Under the pieces are notes generated by a model, which was not told the origin of the DNA, did not search any database, and saw nothing but the letters and a program-made list of their open reading frames with translations. A stretch of 34,823 bases of DNA from a virus, in IMG/VR virus record IMGVR_UViG_3300035209_000051, positions 1 through 34,823 of that record, one strand, 5' to 3'. The number at the start of each line of letters is the position of its first letter. Position 1 is the stretch's first letter. The position numbers were made by a program, and so were the translations under genes. Below, piece by piece: positions 14,518 through 23,256 of this stretch.

Positions 14518-14530
14518 AAACGGTTAAAAC
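14518..14530 (+). promoter_or_regulatory. Repressor-operator-like 13-mer beside attP
   Basis: AAACGGTTAAAAC is identical to 11888-11900 in the repressor operator cluster. It lies seven bases from the tRNA core. Binding of the repressor or another regulator here is inferred from identity only. Confidence 0.4.
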
Positions 14531-14571
14531 ACTCTCTATATGCGGTAATGAGTGATTTGCTTAAATTCTCT

Positions 14572-14590
14572 GGCGTGCATCTGGCGTGCG
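14572..14590 (+). repeat. attP arm-like repeat, right pair
   Basis: GGCGTGCATCTGGCGTGCG differs by one base from the left pair at 14339-14357, keeping the same orientation and the 11-base unit spacing. It ends next to the stop codon of the spanin gene. Confidence 0.6.
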
Positions 14591-14591
14591 C

Positions 14592-15101
14592 CTATTTTTT
14601 ACTAAAGAAGCTTTTTATCTTAAAGCCAAGCCATACGGCCATCGCAACGAAGATAAAAATACAAATTGACAAAGCATCCTTGTAGATCTTCGGAACATAC
14701 TTTTCTTTGAGTACCTGGGTGACGTTATCATACTCGGTCCTCCAGTGATAAGATTCCTTCCTGGCTGAATCAAGCCTTAGAGTAAATAAGCTGTCGTGCT
14801 GAACCAGTTTCAGTGCAATAAATGGATAACTCCACCATGCTTTTGCTGTTGCCATGGAAGTCTTTGCATAGGCAGTATCCGGAATGTAATCCGGAGGAGG
14901 TGGCGGACAAGGGATGAAAACCGAATCGACCCGGTTCTCCCCTGGAAGATATTTATAAACGGTTGTATCCTTGTAAACGAGCGAATCCCGGATCTCGACG
15001 GTCCTGATGGTATCGGGCTTCATCGACCATTTCTCATAACACCGCTTTTGAGTGGCGCATGATGCCAACAGAACGGCAAGTACAATAATAAGCTGTTTCA
15101 T
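14592..15101 (-). CDS. Unimolecular spanin (u-spanin) candidate
   Basis: This 169-residue protein has a lipoprotein signal peptide at the N-terminus (MKQLIIVLAVLLASC, lipidated Cys15) and a transmembrane helix at the C-terminus (about 146-163, ICIFIFVAMAVWLGF) followed by a basic cytoplasmic end. One end anchored in the outer membrane and one in the inner membrane is the topology of a u-spanin, which fuses the two membranes at the last step of lysis. The periplasmic part has a proline run (PCPPPPPDY) and a helical region. It is the last gene of the lysis set; its start overlaps the holin-like gene by four bases. Confidence 0.7.
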   Translation of the reverse strand: MKQLIIVLAVLLASCATQKRCYEKWSMKPDTIRTVEIRDSLVYKDTTVYKYLPGENRVDSVFIPCPPPPPDYIPDTAYAKTSMATAKAWWSYPFIALKLVQHDSLFTLRLDSARKESYHWRTEYDNVTQVLKEKYVPKIYKDALSICIFIFVAMAVWLGFKIKSFFSKK

Positions 15102-15328
15102 TTCTCCGGAGTAAGGATCTGATCCTTGGAATTAGTGAAGAAATTTTTAACCAGGTACGATAGCAAAGCAATGACAGCTGCAATGCCTATCCTTTTAAAC
15201 AGTGCTGTATCTATAACAATACCGGCCTGAAGTATATCAGCAAGAAATGTTATGACGCTGGTGAGAATGGCCAGTACAAGACCCTTCAGAAAGTCCCATA
15301 TGCCTAATGTTAAGAATTTTGATTTCAT
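15098..15328 (-). CDS. Holin-like membrane protein
   Basis: This 76-residue protein begins MKSKFLTLGIWDFLKGLV and has two predicted transmembrane helices (about 12-30 and 45-63), ending in a charged tail after NFFTNSKDQ. An ATG 60 bases further upstream (15388) lies inside the peptidase gene and would add an unlikely basic extension, so 15328 is preferred. The start overlaps the peptidase stop by four bases. Size, topology and position between endolysin and spanin fit a holin. Confidence 0.65.
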   Translation of the reverse strand: MKSKFLTLGIWDFLKGLVLAILTSVITFLADILQAGIVIDTALFKRIGIAAVIALLSYLVKNFFTNSKDQILTPEK

Positions 15329-15777
15329 GTTTCGTAATATTTTAATTGTGATTTTTCTTCTGGCGATAGGATCAGCTCGAAATGGCAAAAATCATTGAAG
15401 GTCTGGTCGTTCACATCATTGTCCTTATCCCAGTCGGCTCCGAGCCGAATCCGATGCTTCATTGCACCGATCCTGAAGAGCTCATCAGCTAAGCCTTTTA
15501 CATAAAAAGCAAAAGCAAGTGCCTGCTTCTCATTCCAGGTTGCCTGACCATTAATAAAAGGAGCAACATCAATATAAACAGATGGCTTTGTGTTGTGCCC
15601 GGTAGGGTACTGGATCTTAGATAGCCCTTCGGCGAAAAACCTGTCTGTTTCTGTTTTGGGCTCGTAAGACTTTACTACTGTGCAGTCAAAATCCATTACC
15701 ACGCATCTGAACAGGATCTGAAATTCCTTATGTGCCTGGGCAAGGATCCTCTCCGAATTATCGCTGAATTTTGGCAT
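15325..15777 (-). CDS. Endolysin, M15-family peptidase (L-Ala-D-Glu / D-Ala-D-Ala type)
   Basis: This 150-residue zinc peptidase is expected to cleave peptidoglycan cross-links or stems. The zinc ligands are likely His61 and Asp70 in GHNTKPSVYIDVAPF, with Asp129 and His132 in NDFCHFEL, preceded by the family segment RLGADWDKDN. There is no signal peptide, so it needs the holin-like protein to reach its substrate. It overlaps the coiled-coil membrane gene upstream and the holin-like gene downstream within one lysis operon. Confidence 0.85.
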   Translation of the reverse strand: MPKFSDNSERILAQAHKEFQILFRCVVMDFDCTVVKSYEPKTETDRFFAEGLSKIQYPTGHNTKPSVYIDVAPFINGQATWNEKQALAFAFYVKGLADELFRIGAMKHRIRLGADWDKDNDVNDQTFNDFCHFELILSPEEKSQLKYYET

Positions 15778-16042
15778 GACTGTTTTCTATATGGTTGTCA
15801 ATTTTATTCTCAATCCTGTTTAACTGCTCTCTTATAGTGGACATGTCCTCTTTCAGTACAAAAGAGTCATTTGCCTTTTCGAGACTCTCTATTCGCTTGG
15901 AGTCTATTTCGATCTGCTTTGAGTCTCGTCCGGAAGCGAACTTTGTTGTGGCTAGAGTTGTTATCAGCGCTACAAGCAGCGGAGCAACTACAATTATCCA
16001 GATGGTTGGAATGGTAACGGTGTCTTTTTTATTCACTGTCAT
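15758..16042 (-). CDS. Membrane protein with coiled coil (possible holin or antiholin)
   Basis: This 94-residue protein has one N-terminal transmembrane helix (about 12-32, IPTIWIIVVAPLLVALITTL) followed by a coiled coil of Glu/Lys/Ile heptads ending in a basic tail. It overlaps the endolysin gene by 20 bases. Such one-TM plus coiled-coil proteins in lysis cassettes often act with the holin, but sequence does not decide its role. Confidence 0.6.
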   Translation of the reverse strand: MTVNKKDTVTIPTIWIIVVAPLLVALITTLATTKFASGRDSKQIEIDSKRIESLEKANDSFVLKEDMSTIREQLNRIENKIDNHIENSHAKIQR

Positions 16043-16095
16043 TTTGATCAGTGTGAAGGGTTATTATTTGAACTTCAAAATGTGCACTATAATCT

Positions 16096-16428
16096 TCAGG
16101 TGGTCGGATCCAGCTTAACCGGCGTTGCCAAACCAAGCAATCCGTAGTTAGTCGTCTTTATATAAGATTTATCGGTCTTATAAATTATTACATCGTAATG
16201 CAATGGACTCTTGGTAAGAGAAGCCGTATCAGAGTATGCGTAAGTAAAAGTTATTTTATTATTCGCACCATCAATTACGCCCGTCAGTGTAATTACAGGA
16301 GCATTTCCTCTTACATCGCTTGCAAAGAGCTTAGCCAATAAACCGGTCCAGCTGCTTACCCCGGTAACTGTAACCACTATGGTTCCGGTGCTCCCTTTAG
16401 TTATTACAATATTCTGTTCTGTTGCCAT
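16096..16428 (-). CDS. Tail-associated protein, baseplate/BppU N-domain-like
   Basis: This 110-residue, beta-rich protein contains ITKGSTGTIVVTVTG and then SWTGLLAKLF, followed by ITLTGVIDGANNKITFTY and a C-terminal NYGLLGLATPV. This strand pattern resembles the small N-terminal domains of baseplate upper proteins. It lies directly after the large fibre gene and before the lysis cassette. The assignment is by fold-like resemblance. Confidence 0.45.
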   Translation of the reverse strand: MATEQNIVITKGSTGTIVVTVTGVSSWTGLLAKLFASDVRGNAPVITLTGVIDGANNKITFTYAYSDTASLTKSPLHYDVIIYKTDKSYIKTTNYGLLGLATPVKLDPTT

Positions 16429-16432
16429 AATC

Positions 16433-18148
16433 TTATATATTACCTGTTAGTTCGTCTACAAGAATACTTATATTGATTCCTATCTCTTCCACTACACCGC
16501 TTATTCCTACTTCACTCATTACTGCTGATATGGAAGGCACTTCTTCAACTACTCCGGTTAAAACATAATCTGAAGCTTGTCCTTTTATATTTTCGGTGAC
16601 GTAGGTTGGTGGGTCAAGTGATATTTCCCAAATAATCTTACTCTGAATATCGATAACATCTTTATAGTCTTTATAACCAGTTTTAGAAACAACCATGGTA
16701 AATGGACCATATTCAGTTAATGTAGTATAATTTGGACCATAACCATCCCCGTTCTTATTTCTGGCTTCCATTATAAGAATATCTCCACTTACCAACCCAT
16801 TAACATCTGAGGTATGATTATAAGCTATGTTGCCGTTTTTATCTTTCAATATAACAGATACTCCTTGAATAACATTTCCTAAAATACCAACAATTTTTAA
16901 ATTGACACTATTATAAAACATATGACCCTTTACCTTTGCTGGATCCCCACATGTTTCTATCCAAGAAAAACATTCATCACGATAATTATATCCAAAATCA
17001 CAATCAAACCACTTTACATCGTTATAATAAATGTTTCCATAATCTCCATTATTCGTTTGGAAATGATAAGTTGTAGTTCCTCTTGGTTGTCCTATCCTTA
17101 TCTCACAATCCCTAAAAGATGATTGACTGGCAGGTATATATCCACCGTTATAAAAAGCAAGCCAATTACAGTGAAGTTTTGAGTTAGTAATGATTGATGG
17201 GTTATAAATTGACATATTTTGCCCCATTGCCTTAAATGTCATTCCATTAAAAGTATAAAAGCCACTTATCCCCATATCTATAAAAGAAAGACCTCTCATA
17301 TTAATATTGAAGCTGTCTATCTTTTCTTCACCTGAATACCAGTTAGGATAAAATTGTTTAACTAACATTGGCTTGAACACTGTATTATATATTTGAAGAT
17401 TAGACATAGGCCAAGCTGAGTACTGACAAAAACATAATACACAACCATTTGTGCCATCAGAATAATAACCACTTCCAAACCTAATAATAGAACTTGGATT
17501 ATCGCTTGCAATACATCCGTGAATCATTATTATTGTATGGTCTGTTAAAAACATATACCCAACCCCCCCAGCAGCAGGTTGATAGATACTACCGTGCATA
17601 CAGAAATTACAATGACTATCATAATAATAATTGTTTGATAAACCTGCAGCATCTAAAGCATCTGCTATATCTTGTAAGGTAACAGTTCCTGTAAATGCTA
17701 CTAATATCATTCCCGATTCTTTACTCAACTTATACGGTAGTTTTCCTAAGAATCCAAGTATATCTAATCCCACGCCAACAGCAGGGTCGGTAATGGTATA
17801 TGAATTTGTATTACAAGTATTTGTCACAGATGCTCCACATTTCTTCCCTGCCCAATCCCCTTCATATGTTTCCCCCTCTGCTCTACAATAGACATTGTAA
17901 TAAATACAACCAACAACAGCATTCCAAGTAATATATGCTTTCTTATTTGTATTATCTGTTGTAAATGATATTTCATCTGATGGTGGGGTAGTCATATCTC
18001 CCGATGAAACATAGTTATAATAGGTAAAATCTCTTGTTCTACCAATCACCCTTACATAATACTTGGTATTGGGTAATAGATTACCACCTGACTGCAATTG
18101 AGCCTGCACATTAATAGGTTTGTCTACCTTAGTGATAATTACTGCCAT
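16433..18148 (-). CDS. Tail fibre / receptor-binding protein, beta-helix type
   Basis: This 571-residue protein has an N-terminal fibronectin-like or carbohydrate-binding beta domain (about 1-110, with YYVRVIGRTRDFTY). The long middle is rich in Asn, Tyr, Cys and Gly (about 150-420), consistent with a parallel beta-helix shaft. A C-terminal domain resembles carboxypeptidase-regulatory-like folds (VSVILKDKNGN and MVVSKTGYKDYKDVIDI). The coding DNA looks more A/T-rich than neighbouring structural genes, hinting at a separate origin. It is the most distal tail gene before lysis. Confidence 0.65.
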   Translation of the reverse strand: MAVIITKVDKPINVQAQLQSGGNLLPNTKYYVRVIGRTRDFTYYNYVSSGDMTTPPSDEISFTTDNTNKKAYITWNAVVGCIYYNVYCRAEGETYEGDWAGKKCGASVTNTCNTNSYTITDPAVGVGLDILGFLGKLPYKLSKESGMILVAFTGTVTLQDIADALDAAGLSNNYYYDSHCNFCMHGSIYQPAAGGVGYMFLTDHTIIMIHGCIASDNPSSIIRFGSGYYSDGTNGCVLCFCQYSAWPMSNLQIYNTVFKPMLVKQFYPNWYSGEEKIDSFNINMRGLSFIDMGISGFYTFNGMTFKAMGQNMSIYNPSIITNSKLHCNWLAFYNGGYIPASQSSFRDCEIRIGQPRGTTTYHFQTNNGDYGNIYYNDVKWFDCDFGYNYRDECFSWIETCGDPAKVKGHMFYNSVNLKIVGILGNVIQGVSVILKDKNGNIAYNHTSDVNGLVSGDILIMEARNKNGDGYGPNYTTLTEYGPFTMVVSKTGYKDYKDVIDIQSKIIWEISLDPPTYVTENIKGQASDYVLTGVVEEVPSISAVMSEVGISGVVEEIGINISILVDELTGNI

Positions 18149-18384
18149 TATATTTTACTTTGAGCGTCAATTAGCATTCTCTGTTTCTGATAATAAGGAT
18201 GTGATATCTTACCTAATTCAATTAACTCCTCATCGCTTGGTTCTGTCATACCATCCAATTCAGCCTGTAAACGATCAATCTCAGTCTGAGCAACTTCCTC
18301 AGCACTCGGAGTATATACAACTGAATAACCCTCAGGTAACTGAAGGTCTGCAATTTGTGCTGCTTGGATGATTTGCTTAGGCAT
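18148..18384 (-). CDS. Small acidic tail-region protein
   Basis: This 78-residue protein has a short N-terminal strand region and then a helical, acidic segment (IDRLQAELDGMTEPSDEELI). Its stop overlaps the start of the fibre gene by one base, so it is probably a fibre assembly partner or chaperone. No family is recognised. An AAACGGTTA sequence lies upstream at 18400-18408. Confidence 0.5.
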   Translation of the reverse strand: MPKQIIQAAQIADLQLPEGYSVVYTPSAEEVAQTEIDRLQAELDGMTEPSDEELIELGKISHPYYQKQRMLIDAQSKI

Positions 18385-18433
18385 TATCCCTCTGATTGTT
18401 TAAACGGTTAATATTTATTCAGACTTTGTAGTA

Positions 18434-18775
18434 TTATTTAAGTTGTTTTACCTTCCTGGGTTTGGGAAACTTTTCAAGGACCTTCAATATGGGAACAGTC
18501 ATTCTCTCCTGTACGTCAAGTATCTCAGCACCTTTAAAAATGATTTCGATCTCAGAGTCTTCAAACCTGAACTCTCTCTCTCTTGCCTTTCCCTGGTTCC
18601 ATCTCACAGATCCGTTGGCATTATCTTTAAGCTCATATTCTTCGATCTCCTCAGGAGTGAACCGAACCCTTTCAGCCATTAATTTCACAGACATCATTTC
18701 GATTGTCTTGCCTTGCTGTGGCAGTATGGCTGGAAAGTAAATGCGATCCACAACGGCCAGGTTAATTTTTTTCAT
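18434..18775 (-). CDS. Hypothetical tail-operon protein
   Basis: This 113-residue protein reads VVDRIYFPAILPQQGKTIEM, then a charged centre and MTVPILKVLEKFP. It looks compact and alpha/beta. No specific family is named. It sits between two fibre/tip genes and a 51-residue membrane protein, so a tail-tip or assembly role is likely. Confidence 0.55.
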   Translation of the reverse strand: MKKINLAVVDRIYFPAILPQQGKTIEMMSVKLMAERVRFTPEEIEEYELKDNANGSVRWNQGKAREREFRFEDSEIEIIFKGAEILDVQERMTVPILKVLEKFPKPRKVKQLK

Positions 18776-18800
18776 CAGTCTTTATATTTAAGGGTTAGTA

Positions 18801-18956
18801 CTATAGCAGGAATCCGAGTGCGATTACTGCAGCTGCAGCTGCAACTATAATTATCCACTTCAGGTTTTTCTTGTAGAAAGCAACTGGAAGGCTTTCTATT
18901 CCAGGATTAACACTGCTGCTGCCGTTTTCGCTCTGATCATTCGTATCTTTTTTCAT
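18801..18956 (-). CDS. Small single-pass membrane protein
   Basis: This 51-residue protein starts MKKDTNDQSENGSSS and has one transmembrane helix near its C-terminus: KWIIIVAAAAAVIALGFLL. It opens at ATG 18956 and ends at TAG 18801, filling the gap between two tail genes. The polar N-terminus followed by a clean hydrophobic helix supports it as real. The function is unknown. Confidence 0.6.
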   Translation of the reverse strand: MKKDTNDQSENGSSSVNPGIESLPVAFYKKNLKWIIIVAAAAAVIALGFLL

Positions 18957-18973
18957 GATAGATTAAGTTTTAA

Positions 18974-20341
18974 TTATTCGTTAGACCTGTCAACCGAATC
19001 ATAATAAATATTGTAAGTAGAGCTATCCATACCGGGAAGTCCAGTTATCCATTGAGTATAGGCGCTGCCGTCTTTAGCCCCGAAAGAGAGGACATTCCCA
19101 ACCAGAACACCGGCCTTCTTAACCCATATATACATTGTCTTTGTTCCGGATCCATTATAGAATCCATTCGGAGTACCAGTAATATATATCTGTGTATCGG
19201 AATAAGCGGCTGTTGCTGTTGGCCCAGCACTCCATCCTGGTGCCCATGCCGGGTTATGGTTGAATGAAGGCGGATGGCCTGCCTGATTAACTGTGAAATT
19301 ATATGAAGCGTCTGAAGCGTTTAAATAGATATCGGGACTTCGCGAATTGCCATTATTCAGATCACACCAGACCCTAAGGCAGCAACCATCAATCCATGAA
19401 GACGGATCAGTCAGTCGCGTACTATTAGTCGAATCATAAACGGCGTAATGGATCCATGAGTTACCACCAATGTCAACCGTAAATACCCCTCCGGAATTTG
19501 TGTTTACCTTCCCATAATCGTACCCCGATGTCATACTTCCAGCTGTATAAGCGAAATTACCACCTGCAGAAGGAAGAGCAAGAATTGCAGTATAGCTGCC
19601 AATTCCAAAAACAACATAATGGAGCATTGTGAAAGTTCCTGCTGATATTAGTCTGGCAATACCTGTATCGGTTGGCAGGTAAATGAGATTTGAGGGCGCC
19701 GTTGAAGTCCATGTGCTTGCCTGAGTTGAGCTGATAAACAATTGCCAGCTCCACGATCCGGAAGTCCAGTTCTGTGGAAAATTAACAAAGATTGCACTGC
19801 CAGGATTATCGAACTTCATGTCGAAGGTGAAGACCGCATCATCGTTCAGGTTCCCGAGAGTCTTATAATAGGCACTTGCAGAGGGCGAAACAAGCTTCAC
19901 GCCCCAGTAATAGCTGGCGAGATTGAGATCAGCCGGGAGTATCCTTATATTGTCGTGTGTAAGGTTCTTTCCAAATCTCCATGAGCCCTGAGTAGGGTTG
20001 ACATTAGCATCTTTTACCGATGGCTGGAAGTTACCGCTTGCGGATGTATTATCAGCATAGACAGGTGGATCGGTATTTGCCTTATTATGCTCATAACCCC
20101 TGAAATCTCCAATTCTATAATTATTGTTTGGCTGCAGATAATCCCACTTGTTAGGATTGGCGGCACCGAGGTTAAAACCATAATACCCGCTATCGTCCTG
20201 AGGCCATACGCCTCTTACCGGTTTATACCTGCTCCATTTATTTACCGAAGCTAAGGTACAGAGTACGGACCAGACACTTGAGGCGACGCCAAATAAGGTC
20301 TTTACTGTTGTTGTGGTTATATTTGTTGTTCCCAATGCCAT
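18974..20341 (-). CDS. Minor tail / tail-tip protein
   Basis: This 455-residue protein begins with a conserved Bacteroidetes-phage tail N-terminus: MALGTTNITTTTVKTLFG, then LASVNKWSRYKPV. The rest is Gly, Ser, Thr, Asn and Trp-rich beta structure, with several repeated WxxG and aromatic-rich patches, as expected for a tip or fibre. It follows the 970-residue gene after only two bases. Confidence 0.65.
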   Translation of the reverse strand: MALGTTNITTTTVKTLFGVASSVWSVLCTLASVNKWSRYKPVRGVWPQDDSGYYGFNLGAANPNKWDYLQPNNNYRIGDFRGYEHNKANTDPPVYADNTSASGNFQPSVKDANVNPTQGSWRFGKNLTHDNIRILPADLNLASYYWGVKLVSPSASAYYKTLGNLNDDAVFTFDMKFDNPGSAIFVNFPQNWTSGSWSWQLFISSTQASTWTSTAPSNLIYLPTDTGIARLISAGTFTMLHYVVFGIGSYTAILALPSAGGNFAYTAGSMTSGYDYGKVNTNSGGVFTVDIGGNSWIHYAVYDSTNSTRLTDPSSWIDGCCLRVWCDLNNGNSRSPDIYLNASDASYNFTVNQAGHPPSFNHNPAWAPGWSAGPTATAAYSDTQIYITGTPNGFYNGSGTKTMYIWVKKAGVLVGNVLSFGAKDGSAYTQWITGLPGMDSSTYNIYYDSVDRSNE

Positions 20342-20343
20342 TT

Positions 20344-23256
20344 CTATGGTAAATCAATAATTGTCATTTCTCTTGGAAAGTCAGTAGAACCTCTTTGCAA
20401 GACAGAGGTAGTTCCACTCCATCTCATTTTAACTGTTATGGAATTACCGGGCGTAACAGTCGTAAATCCGTGCATTGCTATTTGATAAGATACTCCGGAA
20501 GCTCCATAATGCTTAGTTGTTCTAAGCATAGAACCAGCAACATATATAAGGAGATTAAAAGAAACATTGCCGGAAAAATAAAAAGGGGCACTGAACATAA
20601 TAAATAAATTTCTTCCTTTCGGAGTAAAAGTAAGTGTCATAGCGTTCAGATCTCCTTCTGCAACTGCACAAGTATAATCACCTCCTCCAGATATTGTTTG
20701 AGACTGATCCGCCACCATGGTTTTGATGTTACTGCCCTGATAACACCTGAAAGCATTCATAGCATTATCATACCATATGTCCCCATTAATTGGAGAAGTA
20801 ACAACTACACCTGGAGCGATATTTATAGATGCATACCCTGAAGCAGAAGCAATAGTTGACACCTTTTGATCAAATACTACTCCATGTCCAGAAGCGCTCT
20901 CTCCAATATGATCAATTTTCAACTTCGCATTTGTGGCAGTGACTGTAAAATTAGTACCATCAAACGTTAGCCCACTAACACCCTGTATTACAGTTGCACC
21001 TGTCCATATTGCTATTTGATTTGCAACCGGTGTGCCAGTATTGGATACATTACCTGATCCTGTAGCAGTGTACCATCCCTTTATTCCGGAACCATCAGTT
21101 CCATAGATCTTATTATTCCCAGGCGATGCAATATCCCCGGCGAGCTGAGCATACCCTCCGGTATATATAATCGACTTGCTCACTGGCATCGAATCCCAGA
21201 ACGAAGGTGGCACATAGCCCGTATTTGTAAAAGCAGCAATTTCATAATCACAGCCAATCGGTTTTTTGACCCTCAGGTACTCATTTGCTCCGCCTGGATT
21301 AACAAGCTGGAACCAGTCGGCAAGCATCAATTGTACATCACCCGGCACCATTGATCCTCCACCTGAGGTTGACCCGCCTCCGGATGAAGATCCGTTTATA
21401 CTTGTCGAATCTTCGGTTGTATATGAAACCGATTCGCTGCTCCATGGGAGTATCTCAAGAAGAGTTACATTAAACTTCTCTTCCCCAATATCCCACTCGC
21501 ACTCTGCGATCTCATACTCGATATTATTATTATATGCATGCTTTACAATGGAGTTTGGTTCCATGGCAGCTCCTCTCAGTATGCCGGTAAGCTTCTGCCT
21601 GGCCTTGCGGTTATCGCTTGCAAGAGTCTTACCCAGAAGCTGAATAAGGGTATAATCTGTGCCGTTGCCGTCTATCCTCCAGTTAAGCGTTGGTGTTCCG
21701 TCAGAAATTGTGGTGATGTTCTTGTAGATCATTTTCTTATTGGCGATATCCGGAGCATCAGCGGAAAATATCTCCAAATCTGAAAGATCTGTTGGCTCGG
21801 AGCTGTTATCGAAGACAGCCGTTACAACGGAAGAGGCCGGAACCTGCTCTCCATCTTTTATAAAATATGCATTCGCTTCGGTATAACCAACACCAAGGTA
21901 AGTCTTGCTCCCGTAGCTCGTCATATTTAGCGAGTAGAGCCTCACATGAATATTACCGCTCAGCGGAATCCCGCTAGTCATAATTTTCAGGTTGGCATTT
22001 AAAGTCTCAATATTATTTGCAGACGTGAACGAGGCAGACGTGAAAGTCATTAACTGGGATACGTTAATTACGCCCCATCCGTTTTTTGTAAGGCAGTAAA
22101 AATTAGTACCATCTTCCACATAAACCATTATCCTGAAATCTATCGGAAGAGAAATGGGAATACCTCCATATAAATCGTAACCGACTGTAGCAGCCAGAAG
22201 TGAGTAAACAAAATCATACCCGGTAGCGTTTTGTATCGGAACAATCTGCTCTATATATACATCACTTCCACTTACATTACCATCGAGATAGGCATACCTT
22301 TTATCACCAGCCGCACGTTTGCTTAGTGTTACATAAGACCAGTAAGTACTTCCAGATTTGGTCCAGTTGCTGAAATTACCCGAGCTGTAATCAATAAACT
22401 TATAGTTCTCAAGCAGAGACTCCTTGCGTCCGTAATTACGGGTGATCTTTATTTTCTTACCTCCGGGCTCAAGTGCCATTCCAAGAGATCCTATCGGCCA
22501 GCAATCAGCTCCTACCTTATGAGGATAATCCATATTAAGAACAGCCGGGGAAGATTCTGTTGTGCTATAAACGCCTGCAGAGGTATAAACGAATCTGGTC
22601 AGTTTCTTGCAGGTGGTACGTGTTATTCTCCAGCTGCCTTTCCATTGGGTTATCTCAGCATCGTATTTCCCAAGTACGTCCTGAAGTACCTCATAGCAGT
22701 TCTTATCGGTAAAAGCAACCGATTCGCTGAAGGTCTGCTCAAGACAGGATCTGTTTGTTGCCTGACCGGTACCATGAATATCAATAGCAATGGAATATGG
22801 AAGAGAAAGACCGATTTTATCAATGCAATAGCAGATTATTGCCATCTCAGAATTGCGCCCGGTAAGTGCAAAGGGTTCATTCTTCAGTAGGCCTAGTCCA
22901 TCGGTAGCAGTAAATCTGAGGCTTGTAGGTGGCGGAGTATATGCGCCTTGATATTGCTGCGGAAGATTAAAGCCTACCCATAGAAGCGTCGTTCCCTTAT
23001 ACAGCTCGATCTTTATCTTCTTGCTATTATTGGTATAGAACTCCAGGAACTCGAAATCAACAACCTCTCGCATTGAATAGTCGAAAGAGGTACCTCTTAC
23101 AACTTCAGCTTTGTCTTTTTTCCATACGAAAGGAGCAACTGCCGGGATGTCTCTGTCGATCTGGCTGCCCACATAGCCATCGAAATAGATCTTAGCCTTG
23201 AAAAAGTTCCACTTTTTCGAGGTGCACCAGAGTTCATATTTAAGTCCGAATGCCAT
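20344..23256 (-). CDS. Large tail-tip/central fibre protein with C-terminal jelly-roll-like domain
   Basis: This 970-residue protein is placed directly after the tape measure, where the distal tail hub and tip attachment protein are normally encoded. The first 300 residues look like a tail hub/tip domain (FYTNNSKKIKIELYKGTTLL, then CYEVLQDVLGKYDAEI). A Gly/Ser-rich hinge (about 636-650) separates it from a C-terminal region. That region contains NGDIWYDNAMNAFRCYQGS, a segment common in phage fibres, and a C-terminal beta sandwich with LTFTPKGRNLFIMFSAP. It shares one base with the tape measure gene. Confidence 0.75.
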   Translation of the reverse strand: MAFGLKYELWCTSKKWNFFKAKIYFDGYVGSQIDRDIPAVAPFVWKKDKAEVVRGTSFDYSMREVVDFEFLEFYTNNSKKIKIELYKGTTLLWVGFNLPQQYQGAYTPPPTSLRFTATDGLGLLKNEPFALTGRNSEMAIICYCIDKIGLSLPYSIAIDIHGTGQATNRSCLEQTFSESVAFTDKNCYEVLQDVLGKYDAEITQWKGSWRITRTTCKKLTRFVYTSAGVYSTTESSPAVLNMDYPHKVGADCWPIGSLGMALEPGGKKIKITRNYGRKESLLENYKFIDYSSGNFSNWTKSGSTYWSYVTLSKRAAGDKRYAYLDGNVSGSDVYIEQIVPIQNATGYDFVYSLLAATVGYDLYGGIPISLPIDFRIMVYVEDGTNFYCLTKNGWGVINVSQLMTFTSASFTSANNIETLNANLKIMTSGIPLSGNIHVRLYSLNMTSYGSKTYLGVGYTEANAYFIKDGEQVPASSVVTAVFDNSSEPTDLSDLEIFSADAPDIANKKMIYKNITTISDGTPTLNWRIDGNGTDYTLIQLLGKTLASDNRKARQKLTGILRGAAMEPNSIVKHAYNNNIEYEIAECEWDIGEEKFNVTLLEILPWSSESVSYTTEDSTSINGSSSGGGSTSGGGSMVPGDVQLMLADWFQLVNPGGANEYLRVKKPIGCDYEIAAFTNTGYVPPSFWDSMPVSKSIIYTGGYAQLAGDIASPGNNKIYGTDGSGIKGWYTATGSGNVSNTGTPVANQIAIWTGATVIQGVSGLTFDGTNFTVTATNAKLKIDHIGESASGHGVVFDQKVSTIASASGYASINIAPGVVVTSPINGDIWYDNAMNAFRCYQGSNIKTMVADQSQTISGGGDYTCAVAEGDLNAMTLTFTPKGRNLFIMFSAPFYFSGNVSFNLLIYVAGSMLRTTKHYGASGVSYQIAMHGFTTVTPGNSITVKMRWSGTTSVLQRGSTDFPREMTIIDLP

